Part shown: one piece after another, positions 17,792-32,700 of the stretch | How positions within the stretch are numbered: position 1 is the first letter of the stretch | How the letters are laid out: every line of letters begins with the position of its first letter | DNA from: Ptychodera flava | Taxonomy: Eukaryota; Hemichordata; Enteropneusta; Ptychoderidae | DNA length: 64,000 nt | Direction: 5' to 3' | NCBI RefSeq assembly: GCF_041260155.1 | Contig: NC_091941.1 | Location: 24,309,247 to 24,373,246, forward strand | Position numbers and translations under genes: made by a program | Notes under the pieces: model-generated | Databases searched by the model: none | Seen by the model: only the letters and a program-made list of their open reading frames with translations | Told to the model about the DNA's origin: nothing

Positions 17792-20700
17792 TCAGATGGA
17801 AACAAGAGCAGGGAATACCAGAGAGAAGTTGAGCCCGCTGAATATTCCTATAATGAGGAAGAGTGCCATCATGGCTCCAGCTGTTGCAGAGTACTCCGGA
17901 TCAACCAACCTGTTGACCACAGAGAAATTGTACTGTTACGGTTTTGTTACGGGTCACATACATGTAGTTCACATTTTGAAAACCAGCCTCTATGTATTGG
18001 AATGAGTACATTTCTTTTCATAATACGATCTTGAAAAATCTTGCAATTTACACAAAAGGGGGAAATATAAATTGGCAAAGTTTTCCTTAACAGTATTGCA
18101 CACTTTCTGATATTAAAGATTTACATTGTACCAGTAGATACTTGACCCTTTATACTGGTTAGCAGAACGTAATTGTTTTATATCTATGGAAAATTTATTA
18201 TGAGACTAAGCATTTATTAGCATCTCTCTATAGAGCTTTAATGTTGATACATCAACATTTTTAGGTGACACCTTTAGTCATTGCAGAACACTGTACATGT
18301 TCAATCTTTTCAAAGGAGATTTTGAGAAGCCTATAATACTTGGGTAGATTTTTATTCCCTTGATAGGAGTAAGCTTCCTTAACATTACTTAATATTCCTG
18401 GAATAGTACCTTAGTTTGCATGTTGTGCACACTGTGTATTGTTTGGGCAGAGGGCTAATGCTTAGTATTTCAACATACTTCATGGAGGAGAGAAAGAAAA
18501 TGGGATTTGTGTACAAAAAGGATTAAAATATTATAAAAAAGTTACGGCTATTGTCCTTTAAGCATATTTCAAGGTTCTGTACCACTTGACTTCTACACTG
18601 ATACAAAATAGACACAACAATGCCCGTGGACTGCGACCTTGTCCTTTTTATGATTATTTTTATGATCCTCAGGTCTGTGTCAGTAGACAAACATTACAGG
18701 TTGGAGTGGCACGTTTTGTTTCTTAAGCACAACTTACATTTCAAATGATCGGCAAAAGTTCATGATGTGTTTCATTCAATTTGGTAAAATCAACTTATTT
18801 ATCCAAACCGAGGAAAAACTTACTTTGGTGCAGCCATCATGGGCAGACTTTTCAGGTAGCCAGAAGACAATGAAAAGGCCATGACCAGGATGACGTAGAC
18901 GATGTCGTTATTTATAAGTACTGGTAAGGTCCTTGCATAGGGCCTGTAGTTGCTAAAGAGGAAGATTGGGAAGAAGATGAGGCGACTTGTAGTCGCTATC
19001 CAAAGATACCTTGACCTTGGCTGGAACGAAAAAGATAAAACAACATTACTAAAGAGGTTACTAACTCATCACAGAGGAGAAAGATCACATTGCTTAAAAT
19101 GGTACTGGTTTTTTTTTCTTTCGATGGAATTTGTACACAGGTGATTGTGATGCACATGTAGTGGCAGTTAATAGGGTAATATCCGTGCAAAATATCAGTG
19201 TGTTAACATATGTTGGTTCCATCGATTTTTCTCTGGCAATCTCTTATAAGGTTCCATTCCCATAAAGTGACATGTTGAAGGTTTGGGACTTGAACGATAA
19301 ATAACGGAGTGCTTGAAATCACATCAGGGTTAAACAAACTAAACTGAGGGTCATGAACATGACCCAGGTCAAATGTGACAACAATAGATCAGCACTGAAC
19401 TTCTGCACAATGACTGAACAAATCTGAATGAGGTTGACTCTTTGAAAGCCCTCGCAGATGAAAAATGTGCCCTGTCCATTGACGACACATTACGCATACA
19501 TGCGCAAGAGTTACCTTCCTAAAGTGCATCAAATTCAACAGACAGCAACACTGTTAACATCTGGTTATTTTCTTTTATTTGGTATGAATTTGCAAAGAGG
19601 ACGAATGAAATAATTTGACTTACCCACTGAAACCACACAGGAAATATGCTACCAACAAAGTCACACATATTAAAGAGCAGGAAACAGGTCAGGGGAGTGA
19701 AATATTTAACTGAAAATGAAAAATACAAATGAAAATTAATGCAACATGAATTTGGTGAGACATTTCTTTTTTCATGTGTCTTGGCTGCTTGATATATTAA
19801 GGTAGAATTCACCTCGGGGACAGATGGTCACACTCTCAAATTTTTACGATGCTCTTCTGATCTGCCATTTGTTTGGGCTCATTGTGAACTCTTTGGTGTA
19901 AATAAAATTTATACCCTCTTATTTTTGAGAGAATCAAAACAATTCTTTCCCATACAGTGAACACAGCCTAAGGGATGGTGACAATTTTGAATTTCAAATA
20001 TTGATAATTTTAAGGTAGTTTGTTTCTCTAGTACCTAAATTTGCACGGTCAACCCCAATATTTGTTTTTGATTTTGAATAAGAATGTTTAAAAGTTTCCT
20101 CAACAAAATTTTGAGCAAAAGTTCTAGTATTTCACTTCTGAGGCACATACTACCTAAATGCAGACTTGTGTCTGCCTGCAGTGGCAATTCCATATAACAA
20201 CACTGATCATAAGTTTCAAGTATCCATTTTGTGTTTCAATGGTATAAAAAGAATGTTCGCACAATTCACTTCGGGACATGAGAAGCATGCAGGTGCAGAA
20301 ATGGCACTGCCAGATAGGTTGAAAGCCTGTTCTGTCTGTGTCCGGGGTAAAATACATCACTGAAGTGTTACATCACAATGCTGTTTGAGGGTTTAACTCA
20401 CAAGATGCCACTTACATTTGAATTCTGATACCTCCCCACTTGGCTCTACCTGGACCAATACAGCTGGGAAAATTGCCAACGTGACAAAGAAAACCATCCA
20501 GATATTGAACAGCTGCCACTTGATCTGGTGGAATCAAAATAAACCCAAACTGTGAAAAATGCTGCAAAATGGATCATCCTTTAATATATTACCATGCCCT
20601 GCCCGTTGCATTTTGATTGGTCGAGCTGAACCACGTGACTGACCACAAATACACAGTTATGGTTTGTTTACATGCCCATGAATATGAATAATAAGATTAA

Positions 20701-23700
20701 CAACTCAAAGTATCCTAACTTTACAGCTGAAACGTAAATTATAATCAATCACACAATAAAATGGAACACTTGTAGGTCAAGTTGAGATACTTTTCTCAGA
20801 AACATCCCCGGATTTGCCATTTTTTACAGCGCGCGTGATAGTGCGTCGCGTATTGTTCAGTTTCTGGGGCCCAGTTGTCGTTCGCGCTCCTGAAATTTTC
20901 GGAAATTTTGACGGTTTTCTTGGGTTCGCTGATAATATAATGGAAATAACAGACTCTGCTCTGACCACTAACGTTTATTTGTGGGCGCAGGCTCGACGAA
21001 AGCCAAATTAACGGGCTCGGCAAGCCTCGCCTGTTAATTTTTGGCTTTCCTCTCGCCCTTGCCCACAAATAAACGTTAATGGTCAGCGCGTCACCCGTTA
21101 TTCCTTTAATATTTAGTGTCTGGCAGAGTATATGATCTTGCTCTCTCCTTTGCATGCCACATTAACAAATAGTCTTCTGAAAGATATCCTGGAGCATAGT
21201 TGTTACAAAGGCACACTTCATAATAATTTCACAGAGACACATCCATCAGAGTGGAAATGCAAAGTCAAACTATATTATATGGCATAGTGCCAAACTCTAC
21301 CTTCCAAAAGATCTTCAGGAAAGGGGGTGCTGCCGGGACCCGACGTTTGGGTGGTCCCTCTCCTTTCTTGTCATCTGGTTCGTCTTCATCTTCGTGTGAC
21401 TGGTGCAAGTAAAACTTGACATACGGCTGGAAAATGCAAGTAATACACAACAATGAGTAACAGCCTTCCCTATTTCTTTAGGTTCATTCTCAGTAGCCAT
21501 GGTTGAGCAAAGATGACAGAGGACTGAGGTCTGCTTAGACAAATGCTACTTGCTATTCAACTGGTATAAGGTTCAAGGGCAAGTCTATCAGCATGATAGA
21601 GCATGCAGACCCAGGACTGGGTAGACCAGACTGCAGGACTGCCAGACTTATGTTGATACTGCAGCTAGTGACTGTGAAATACTGAATGCATATACATAAG
21701 AAAACGGCAGAATTCATACCCAGTGTTACAGATACATGTACAAGCCAGAGTGTTTTTGAACAACTCTGCTATATGCCCCACTGACAGCAAAGTTATTTGC
21801 TGGCAAATGATGTGCAAAGTGTTTGCTGTAAGCACCAGTTACGCACAATGAGCTGTTCACATAATTATACTATCCAAGTATTGATTACATGATGGGGTGA
21901 TTTCTATTTCTACGTACCTATTATCTGTTTCCTGTTTGTTTCTTTTCCTTCCTTGAGTGAAATAGTAGTACCAGTATTTTAAAAGTGAAATAGTATTGTT
22001 TATGCTCAATTTTTACCTCTGATGGCATTTGAAAAGTGATTTCTTAAGGAATTCCCAGACAAATAGAAAGGGGTTTGTTTGAAACTCACCAGTTTGTTCA
22101 TTAAAACAAATGTTGCATAGCATATGATCAGGACAGCTAAGGCACAGGAAAAGTATCCAATGGCAGCCGCCTTGAGAGATGATGCAACTGAAAAATATAG
22201 AATAAGATTACTGCACATAAAGTCTAAATACTATGAGTGCTGCAGATAAACAGTGACATCACTTGAGATCGTGGACTTGTGAAAAGACTAAGTAGCACAT
22301 CATGATGAGTTGTGAAAAGATAGAGGGTATGTGAGGATTATATTCAGGTAGGAGAAAAACAGTGTGTCTGCACTTACCTGTGATAGACAGGATTGACACC
22401 AGTGACACAAATGTTCCCCCAAGTCCCTGTAAAAACATCAAGGTAATGTAAGACTACATGTTGTAAATACACACTGAGATGTCATGGGATTTTTGTCACA
22501 AGTTTCTGAAATCAATCAATTATGTATATTTAACACATCAAATACTGAGGTGATTAGATCTCAAGTTTTGGCAGAGGATGTACATCCAGACATACAGATG
22601 ATGGCACTGAAGCTGACTGATCCCCATAGCTCCCAATGCTATTATGACTAATGGGAGCTAAGAAAAGGTAGCGGTACACAAAAGTTTCCAGTATAATTCT
22701 TCTGGAAATAATTGAGTTGGGTATTGAGTATTACTTTGTCCAGGAGGCGCATCATTACCATGTACGTATCTATGAGAAATCTCTTTCAGAAATGAGACCC
22801 AGTGACAACAATGGTGAACATCATCTTTGTTGATACAGGACTTGGAAAATCATTGTGCCTGACAAAACAATGGCCAGCTGAAGTTGGTGCATTATAGCTT
22901 TAGAAAAGCAGAATGAATGTTGGATTCTTGATTAACAGATCCTGATGGCGAACAGAAGTCATATCATAGATGGAGAAAATGCTGATGTTATGCATCACAC
23001 GAACAGTATCAACAAAGCCTTGTTCAGAAAGATAGGATCCTTCCAGAATGAAATGTAGCAGGCTGTTGGGGGCAAGTTTTTCACTTGTATCTAGGGTTTC
23101 ACTGTTCACGAATCAGAAGATGGAATTCAAGCAGTCATCATAATTCTGCATGACACACTTTGACTACAACAGTCAGAAATCAAGTGTGATTGGTGTGATC
23201 ACATCAGAAAGCAACAAATCTTATTGCAAATGCTCTTTTCTGCAAATAACCATCATGCCAGGCATATGGCAAACAGCGACGATTAAGTCACTGTGTGTAA
23301 TGATCCAGTTAATTTATTACACACACATTAATCTCTGTCTTACTTCAGAACAAAACTACATTGTATGTCATTAAAAGATAATGTATCAGTTATATATGAG
23401 CTATTGTACCCTAAATCCATTGCTTGGGTGCTCTCTCAAAAACTGCACGAACAATGCATAACAGCTTTATAAATTGTACACTGGATGGCATTTTAACCTT
23501 CTATCAGAAAGCAGACACACGTATAGAGGTTGATAAATTGCATTATTACCTGGCCAGCAAGTACACCCTGTGTATATTTCACTGGCAGCCTTCCAGCAAA
23601 GCCAAACAAGCTTGACTGATAGACCGCTGAAGCACCTGTTATCAAATGTGAAAAGAAAAACAAATTCCATATTTCATAATGCATGTTTTACGATATTTAC

Positions 23701-26700
23701 AAAAGAGAGCCCTCTATGCAAATTTAGGCTTGTGCCAGTGTCTGATATTTTGTGGGAAACTCCACATCAGGTTGGGTTGAGATAATTGGAAGGAAATTGG
23801 TCACCTCAGTGAGTGTTATTATGCTACAAGACACGTAATGTCCAGCGGAATTCAAGAGTTACAATGTCAATATTTTACACGTGATGAAACTGAAACTGAT
23901 GCCTTTACTTCATCAGGAAACTGATGCAAGGAAATTACACTGCTTACAGTGTCCATTCATTCAAATTTTCTTACAATTTAAGGACTGCCCAGGATATTTT
24001 TGGCAATTTTCAGTATGTTAACCTCATATATGTTGCCTTGAAAAGATTCAGTTTAACTCAGTGACAATATTTAAAATACGTCCAATCTGCTGACATGGTA
24101 TTTCAACTGTCACTATATGTGTGTGTGTGTGTATGCGGCTGCAGAGTCCATAACTTAACATAAGCTAGCTGCCACTGATGCTGCTTTTTGGTCAATGCTA
24201 TTCGACCCCGGATTTGGACGTATGTTTATTTCTCGCGTCAGTTTTTTACTGAGCCCAACAGTAAAAGCTCCCGATGTAATTATGAATACACACACGTAAC
24301 ATCATTAGCATAATGGGGAAGAGTGCAGAGTACAAATTTGCATGAAAAACATACCATTAAATGCCACCACGGTTCCCATTGTTACTCCGTAAAAAATGCC
24401 CGGCCCTGTCATTGAGAGAAATAAATGAATTGAGTAAGTTAATACTAAAACCATATCATTACTCATCTCAAACTTGGTAGGCTGTGAGTTAACAATGATT
24501 TGAAGTGAGCTTTTTATGCAAAATCTGTTCATGCATAAGTTTCCCATTTGAGAAAGTGTTTCATAACAGTTTATTGAAATATAATAACAGGAAACAAATA
24601 TAAGTTACTACATCATTAACTCGATCTGCACTGCTGGAAGAGTCCAACTGTATGCACCACTGAGAGGTGGGGGGGGGGGGGGGGGCTGTAGGGAGTGTTG
24701 CCAGTAGGAGAAAATAGGCCCCTGGTTATCGACTATCAACGATTGGAAATCGGTGTTTATTTGGTAATCTTCAGACACTGTTGTCTGGGTTACGTCATAG
24801 ACACTCCAGAGTCTGTGGTTGTATAGATTGACCTTGAAATGATGCAACACATCAAGATGGGACCATCTCACTGATATCAAAAAGACTGTGCTTATTGAGT
24901 GTAATGAGTCACAGAACAATGAAATGGAAGGGACAACGTCAACTTTGTGGTTAAGGGTCTCAGTTGTCACCTATTTTTCTTATTTTCTGCTTGCACTTTC
25001 TTTAAAAAACATATAAGTTTCTGGTGAAACATGTCCATGTACTATTATATAATGAGATTAAATTTCTTCACAGCACTTCAAGAAACTGCAGCTGAATGCT
25101 CAATATAGGCTTGATGAGCAAGTCTACACTTCAGTAGAGATGACGGGCCTTTTTCCATAACTTTACTAGACTATCATTCTCGGTGAGTCATGTAACAATG
25201 TTGATGTCGATGGATCATCAGAAAGATGGAAGGGATCATTACTGAACAATCAAATCACAAGTCCCATTGAACAATCCATTTTTCTTTCTCAGAGACCTCA
25301 GTAAAATTACCTAATCATGGTACATTCTGCAAATCTGAGTCAATATATGTATGATGACAGCCGGGAGAGTGAAAATACATTATTTGTGTTTCGAGTGTTT
25401 GACGTAAATTATGGCCATACAATACTTACATGATGATGAGTCTATGATGGCAAGCCCGACAGTAAGGGCAAACAGTAAAATCATCAACAGAATACTGTAG
25501 CCTATTCTTGACTTGGTCATGGTCCTGTAATTTAAATAATCAATTGCATTTCAAAAATTTCAAAATTCCCATAAAATAAAATATCCACAGAGTAAATAGT
25601 TGCTGTGATGCAAATAGTTTGCTGACATTTGATCTTATTCACTTCACCTGAACAAATATTGTTGGATTTGTTGTTCAATTTGGTTAATGTGTAGACAAAA
25701 ATACAGAAGGAAATATTTTTTTTCACTAAAATGAGACAAATGATTGTAAACATCATAAAAACCATTGGCCATCATGACTCAACTTTACTATGTATTCAGC
25801 CTTGCAATTTCTTTTGTTTTCACAACAAGGGCCACACAATCATCTAACACAATAGCATCTGACTGGAAAACTTTGCAGTAAAATTGTATACTGTATTCCA
25901 CAGCTACAATTGTACATGACACTCAAGTGCTCCAATAAAGCAATAACAAGTCATCGTTGATGACCCAGTCCCCGCTTGCTAATGGGTACTTTGATTACAG
26001 GTTCTGTGATAAAAATACTTTGATACAGATGGCACTCAATGGCCAAGAATGAGTTCCATGGTGATGAAAAACATAAAACCAATGTAGGCCACTATCCTAA
26101 AGGTCATTAAATGAGTCAACTGGGAATTAGTTGACAGGATGTTGCAAAACATTTTTTCATTCTATCCTAACACTAATAGATAACCGGTACCATATTTCAT
26201 AAAGTTTAATGTAATATTTACAACACTATTAGATCAACATCTGTATCAAGTTTCATCAAATTTGACGTTGTATTTGTGGATATATCACTCTAATTAGGAA
26301 AGTTCATTACATATGCAATTACAAATTAATTAAAATGACACTGATAAATGTCTTTTCACTGTTAAAGCAATGTGAGCTTAACATCTGTACAAAGTTTCAT
26401 GAAATTTGATGCAGTATTTCTGACATATCAACCTAATTATGAAACTTCAATAATTGACATGATACTGCTACATGATGTGAAACAACTGACGAGCATGTAC
26501 CGTGAAATAGGTCAATGTCCTTGTACCAACTTTGAACGATACTGGTGGAAATACCGGTATGTCTGAGTTATGGCTCAGTACATGAGAAAATCGTAACAAA
26601 TTTGCCGCCACGCAGCGATATTTGATCTTACTGTTTAAAAAATCAACACGTATATGTATTACATAAGTCAATGTCCAGGTACAAACTAATAAAATCAGTT

Positions 26701-29700
26701 GAGACTTGCTAGAGTTATGGCTCTCGACATGAAAAAAACCATAACAAAATTGCTACCATGTGGCCATATCAGACCATATCGAGAAACAAATCAATGTACT
26801 TATGTATACTATAAGTCAATGTCCTTGTACCAACTTTGAATAAATTTGCTTGATACATGTCTGAGTTATTGTTCAGGACATGGAAAGTTGTAAAAAAATG
26901 GCCACAAGGCGGCCATATTGGATCGTATCACAAAACAATTCAATGTGCATAAGTATAACATAGGTCAATGTCCTTGTACCAACTTTGAATAAAATCAGTT
27001 GAGATATGCCTGAATTATGGCTTTGTACACGAAAAAATCATAACAAAATGGCCGCCTGGCGGCCATATTGGATCATATCACAAAACAAATCCACACGCAT
27101 ATATATGACATTGGTCAATGTCCTTGTACCAACTTTGAATAAAATCTGTTGAAACATGTCTGAGTTATGGCGCTGTACATGAAAAAATCGTAATAAAATG
27201 GCCGCCTGGTGGCCATATTGGATCGTATCACAAAACAAATCGACATGCATATATATGACATAGGTCAATGTCCTTGTACCAAGTTTGAATAAAATCGGTT
27301 GAGATATGCCTGAGTTATGGCACTGTACATGAAAAAATCGAAAAAAATGGCCGCCTGGCGGCCATATTGGATCGTATCACAAAACAAATCGATGTGCATA
27401 TGTATGACATTGGTCATTGTCCTTGTACCAACTTTGAATAAAATCGGTTGAAACATGCCTGAGTTATGGCTCTGTACATGAAAAAATCGTAATAAAATGG
27501 CCGCCTGGCGGCCATATTGGATCATATCACAAAACAAATTGACATGCATATCTATGACATTGGTCAATGTCCTTGTACCAACTTTGAATAAAATCGGTTG
27601 AAACATGTCTGAGTTATGGCTCCGTACATGAAAAAATTGTAATAAAATGGCCGCCTGGCGGCCATATTGGATCGTATTGCAAAATAAATCGATGTGCATC
27701 TGTAGGTCATAGTGCTATGCCTTTGTGCCAAGTTTGAACAAAATTGGTTTGGCAGTGTCTGAGAAACTGTTGATGACGGACGGACGGACGGACGGACGGA
27801 CGGACGGACGGACGGACACACGGACGGGACCCAATCTATAAGTCCCCGCCGGACTTCGTCCGCGGGGACTAAAAAACACTGTCCTGGTAACATAAACAAT
27901 GCAGGCACACACGTACACATGCCACGAGATGACCCAGGGGTCACTTACCTGTGCTGAATAAAGAGAGTCACTGTCACGAAACAAAGAGTGGGTACAAAAG
28001 CCGCAATGCCAAGGTAGCTGAGAAACTTGTCCTTGTACTCTGCGCTGTCGCTGACATTGCCAAACTTGTGTTCTGTGAAGTACTGTGAGGTTAACCACAA
28101 ACAAACAAATATGGATGACGTTTAGTCCCACACGTAGACCTCAAACAAAATTTAATGTAACACTAAAACAAGCAAAGGTTACATTGACAGAAGCTACTGG
28201 GTGATTGCAAATTTGACAAACATAAAAATCTACCAACTCACAATTCAGACAGCACTTGAAAACCTGGAAGACTTACATGTACATGTATTATTTTGACCAC
28301 CAGTCTGACTATACATGTACGATGCCTGCATTATTATTTGCCATAATTTATTTACATACCATTCTTTTCATAATGTGGACTTTGAAATATGTTGAGTCAT
28401 CACAAATTATGATAAAAATTGTGTTTTCTTGTACGATTCCTTGACTGAGATCTACAGGTGGAATGTGTGGGTGTTTGAGAGTTCTTTGACGAAATGAGGA
28501 AACCAAGAACTTTGCCTAACTGCATACATGTACCTGTTCCAGCATTTTGTGATTTCATCATGTGAAACTGGATTTATGTATGCAGATACGAAACCTTGTC
28601 ATACAAATGTAACATGGCTGATAGATTATGGGGCAGTAACAGTAATGATAATAGTAGTATGTATATCCCCGGGGAAAACAATTTAACTGTCTTTTTAGAG
28701 GATGATTATCCACTGAACTGGCGTTTACAGGTGATTACTCTGCGATGACCTCATGGACTGAAACATTTACAGGCTGTCAATAACTGATCTAATCAACAAC
28801 AACAAGGTCACACATTCACACGTCATCACAGCATCACACGCGTATCATTCACCCTGCTGTCAGTCTGTCATGCGCTCCATGGGTGGATGGTTGAAGTCTG
28901 TAAATCTGGGTGATTTAAAACAGTATCAGACGGCGACTTACCGCTTCTGCTGTTATGAACATATTCCATGGTAACAGTGTTCCCAGGCCGTGTAGGGCAA
29001 ATATCCAGTACACAAGTTTCCACCTGTTGGGTAGAACACACGAAATGTCACGTGACTAAACAGCAATGACAGATACAGCTATAACTGATGAAACGATGAC
29101 ATATAAAAGTTACAGAGATTAAATTTATGAAAAGTTCAATTTTCAAGTCTACATTTTGTACTTGCTAGTAGGACTTACATGTATTTCTTTATTTTTCTCA
29201 GTCATGACTGAAAAAAAAATCCTGGGCTCTGCAGTTTGCTATACTATTACAGTGGAACATATTCAGAATGGAAAATGGGAAACAGCACGTCAACCTTGAC
29301 TTGACAATGATAAATTTGTAAGCTCATTTTGAGGCTCTTGGACTGAGTAAATTAAATTTTCATGGTCTTATATTGTGAAAATCGAAAATTTAATATCTTC
29401 CCACTAAGTTAACATTGGGATGTCAGCCATTTTGAATTTTGAACCATCGGTAAATTTAAGATAATATTTTTCTCTGGTACCAAAATTTGTACTGAAACCC
29501 CTGATTTTTATTCTTAAATTTGAAGGAATATTGTTGAAAGTTTCTTCAAGGAAACGTAGAGCAAAATTTTATAACGTCTTTCACTTTTGACACGCATGCT
29601 ACCTTAAAAAGGGAACTTAAAGTGTATAAATGTACAGCATTGAAATCATACAGTCAACAGATGGCATTGTAGTAATAGAAATATTAATGTGGATTATTGA

Positions 29701-32700
29701 AAGAGGAGATGTACACACATGTTCTGTGCTATTGTGCTCTGCTGGCCTTGAGTGCATTCACTCATTTTAAACTACAGCCAAGCTAGCTGGCAGCTGTAAT
29801 CTTGTCAAACACAGATGTGTCTAAACACTTTTGTGTTTATCAATCTGCCTTTCACTTGTTCAAAACATTTATACCAATTCACAACTTGTGGTCAGATAGC
29901 TTAATAGAGCTATGCATGGACTTGCATATAGCTAATACAGAGATACATGTACAGAGTACAACCACCTGCATTATATTGGTAGTCTATGTATATTATATAA
30001 TCACAATCTTTGATTTTAACGGTTCTTTACGATTTCTGGTTCCATCATGCACAATGTCAATGTACCTTTGCTCTTGTTCATTACATGAGCAAATGGTGGA
30101 CAAAATTTTATGATCTTCAGGATTCACTGTTTGCTCTGATTTTGAATGCATATAAAACATAGTCGTCAAAAGCAAATACTGGTTTAACACATATTATCCC
30201 CAATCTCTGTCCATTTACTGTCGTGTGAAATATGCTGTAATGGCTTCCACTGCATGCAAATATTCAGCTACAGTTTGGGAACTGTTACCTAACAGTTTGA
30301 ACAACTATCACCTGTGTCAGTTTGAAATGAAAGCTTCATTTATGCATACACACATTCAAAATAACATACATGATAATGGCAGTGTTGCCTGTGACTGAGG
30401 CAAATGATACATCTAGCAGAGAATCTGAATTTCTCAAATTTTCAAAATTTTCAAAAGAGAAAATGAATTAGGTGTGTGTATAAGTGTACTGACTGACTGT
30501 ATTCAGGTAAGAGCATATTAATTGCCATAAGGGCCTGTGAATCATCCAATTCAAAAAGTATTTTTTTCCCTTCTGTTTGTACATTAAAAAAGCAAGATTT
30601 AGACTTGAGAAAAAAAAGATAGTTACATATTGCAAATGACACTGAAAGGCTTCAGGGTCTCAACTGATATTTTTCTGCTTCTGAATACTGTGACTTTGTT
30701 GTTGTACTGAAGCTTTGTAAAGCTGCAGGCAAAATTTGGTGCATTTATAGACCTGCTGTCATGCTATGGTATGAATACAATTCTGAGGTGAATATAGGTA
30801 CCCATTGACAGTGAGTTAAGTGATGTTACAAATACATTGTAAAATTGTATTAAATTAATTTCTCATATGCGTTTTTTGATCAGCACTGAGAAACCAGGTC
30901 AGTTTACATTGTATTTTAAATACGACAATTCTGAGTTTCATAGCTTTAGTTTTCACCTAAATACCCTGGATATGAATAAAAATATGTTCATATGGCATAT
31001 GAGAGCTAAAATTATCACCAACCAGTGTTTGTGTTAGTGAAACATATTTCACAAAACCCACTATAGGTTAATAATAGGTATTCAATTACACTGGAAGAAT
31101 TATAAATGTGGTGACGAAAATATCCCTCGCAAACACTCCCAAATATAAGGTATTTCACAAGGGGCATTGCAATGTTTAGGTGTTCAACTACACAAAACAG
31201 TTAACTGCCAAAGATGTGCCATGCAAATTATTTTCACATGACGCATAAAAATTAAGTTATGATATTCATAATAGTTAGTGTAGTTTTTGCCTTACTATAG
31301 CTAGAGTGCGCATAAAAAGTCATGAGTCTATTTAAATCACAGGTGCTTTGCTGCCATCACTTCTTCAATTTGAAAATCTCATGATCCAGTAGAACGTACA
31401 TCGACAATCATGGATTCTGTACTTTGTACTTAATGTGTCATTCCATCATTTGACATTCAAATTTCCATCATATCAATCAATGCATGATATGAGCCTATCT
31501 CAGTCAATTCTGATAAAACTACTTAATTGGGGCATTGTTAAAAGATACTCGCCAGACATGAGGCACCACCGTGATACAGAGTTTTCTATCACAATGCATC
31601 ACCTTAAAACAGCTGTCATAGGGACAGACAGTTTCCAAGTATCTTATCGGTGAATCAGGGTAACCATTATTTAAGTATTTCAGTGGAGTGCTGTTGGTAG
31701 CCAGCCACCTGACAAGTACCACGATGCACCATGCTTGCCAGTAGTCCATTGTCGCAGGTCCATATCAAGGACAGTGTAAGAGGCCTATTGTAAAATGGAG
31801 CTATTTACACAACGAAAACTATAAAATACCTCCTTGAACCCCTGACATATTCATGTAACATTATTGACAACTCATATTTCATTGTTTCATGTCCAAATAC
31901 AAGAGTTTAAGCACAGTCCCATGTTTTAAACACATTTCCCCGCAAATATAGCTGTCAAGCTGCCACATACCAAGTCAGTGAAAAATCATATGTTACAGTG
32001 TCAATGTTTTGAGGGGCCTTCAAATGTTCAAGTCTGTTCTAAAATGTACCATATGAGACATGCTGTTGCCTCACTGCTTGACCTTATGGTGACTGATGAA
32101 CCTGGCATGATGAGGGTTAAAATAATACAACTGTACGATCGCGATGAATATAGGTTTAAAGTCACCTTTTCGATAAACAAGGAAAGTACAGATCTAGGGT
32201 TGTGGGTTCAGATAATTTTAGCCTTGAACTCTGATGAACTTGTATTTTCACTGTGCAAAGCATTTGATCGAACGAACTCCATAAATCTGGCTATGTCTGA
32301 CTTGCCAGTACACAATATCCATAAAATAGCTGTCCAAATTTTGATTACTATTTATCGATTGGAGGTATATATAATTGGATGACACCCCTACAATCCTTAC
32401 AGCAGCTGTCTAATAGCATTTCAGTTGCCTTTCAGTTCAGTGTATTGTAACATATGTTGTCCTTTGAGTAACAGATTTGCCTGCACAGCTCTTGCTAATT
32501 TTCTCTATACATTTCTCTCAACACATGCTATATGTTATGTGACTGCAATTATAAAGTTTTTCTTATGATATCATAAAGTCTTCAATTTAAGCATTCTCCA
32601 GTGTTTGTGTCACGATTAATCCTGAACACTTGAGCGATTGCTGTTAAATATTAGACTGTTTTATTTTTGAACTCGACATTTTGTGTTAATAAAAAGTCAG

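Noticed and set aside
26372-28131. Minus-strand frames of 64-144 codons with repeated FCDTIQYG
   Set aside because: They follow the 150-bp tandem units and a (GGAC)n run (SVRP repeats). They are a repeat by-product rather than a supported gene.
31978-32382. 134-codon plus-strand frame in ENT intron 1
   Set aside because: Longest non-repeat unexplained frame, but it has no recognised domain, no splice partners and AT-rich codons like its surroundings. Kept as chance unless transcript evidence appears.
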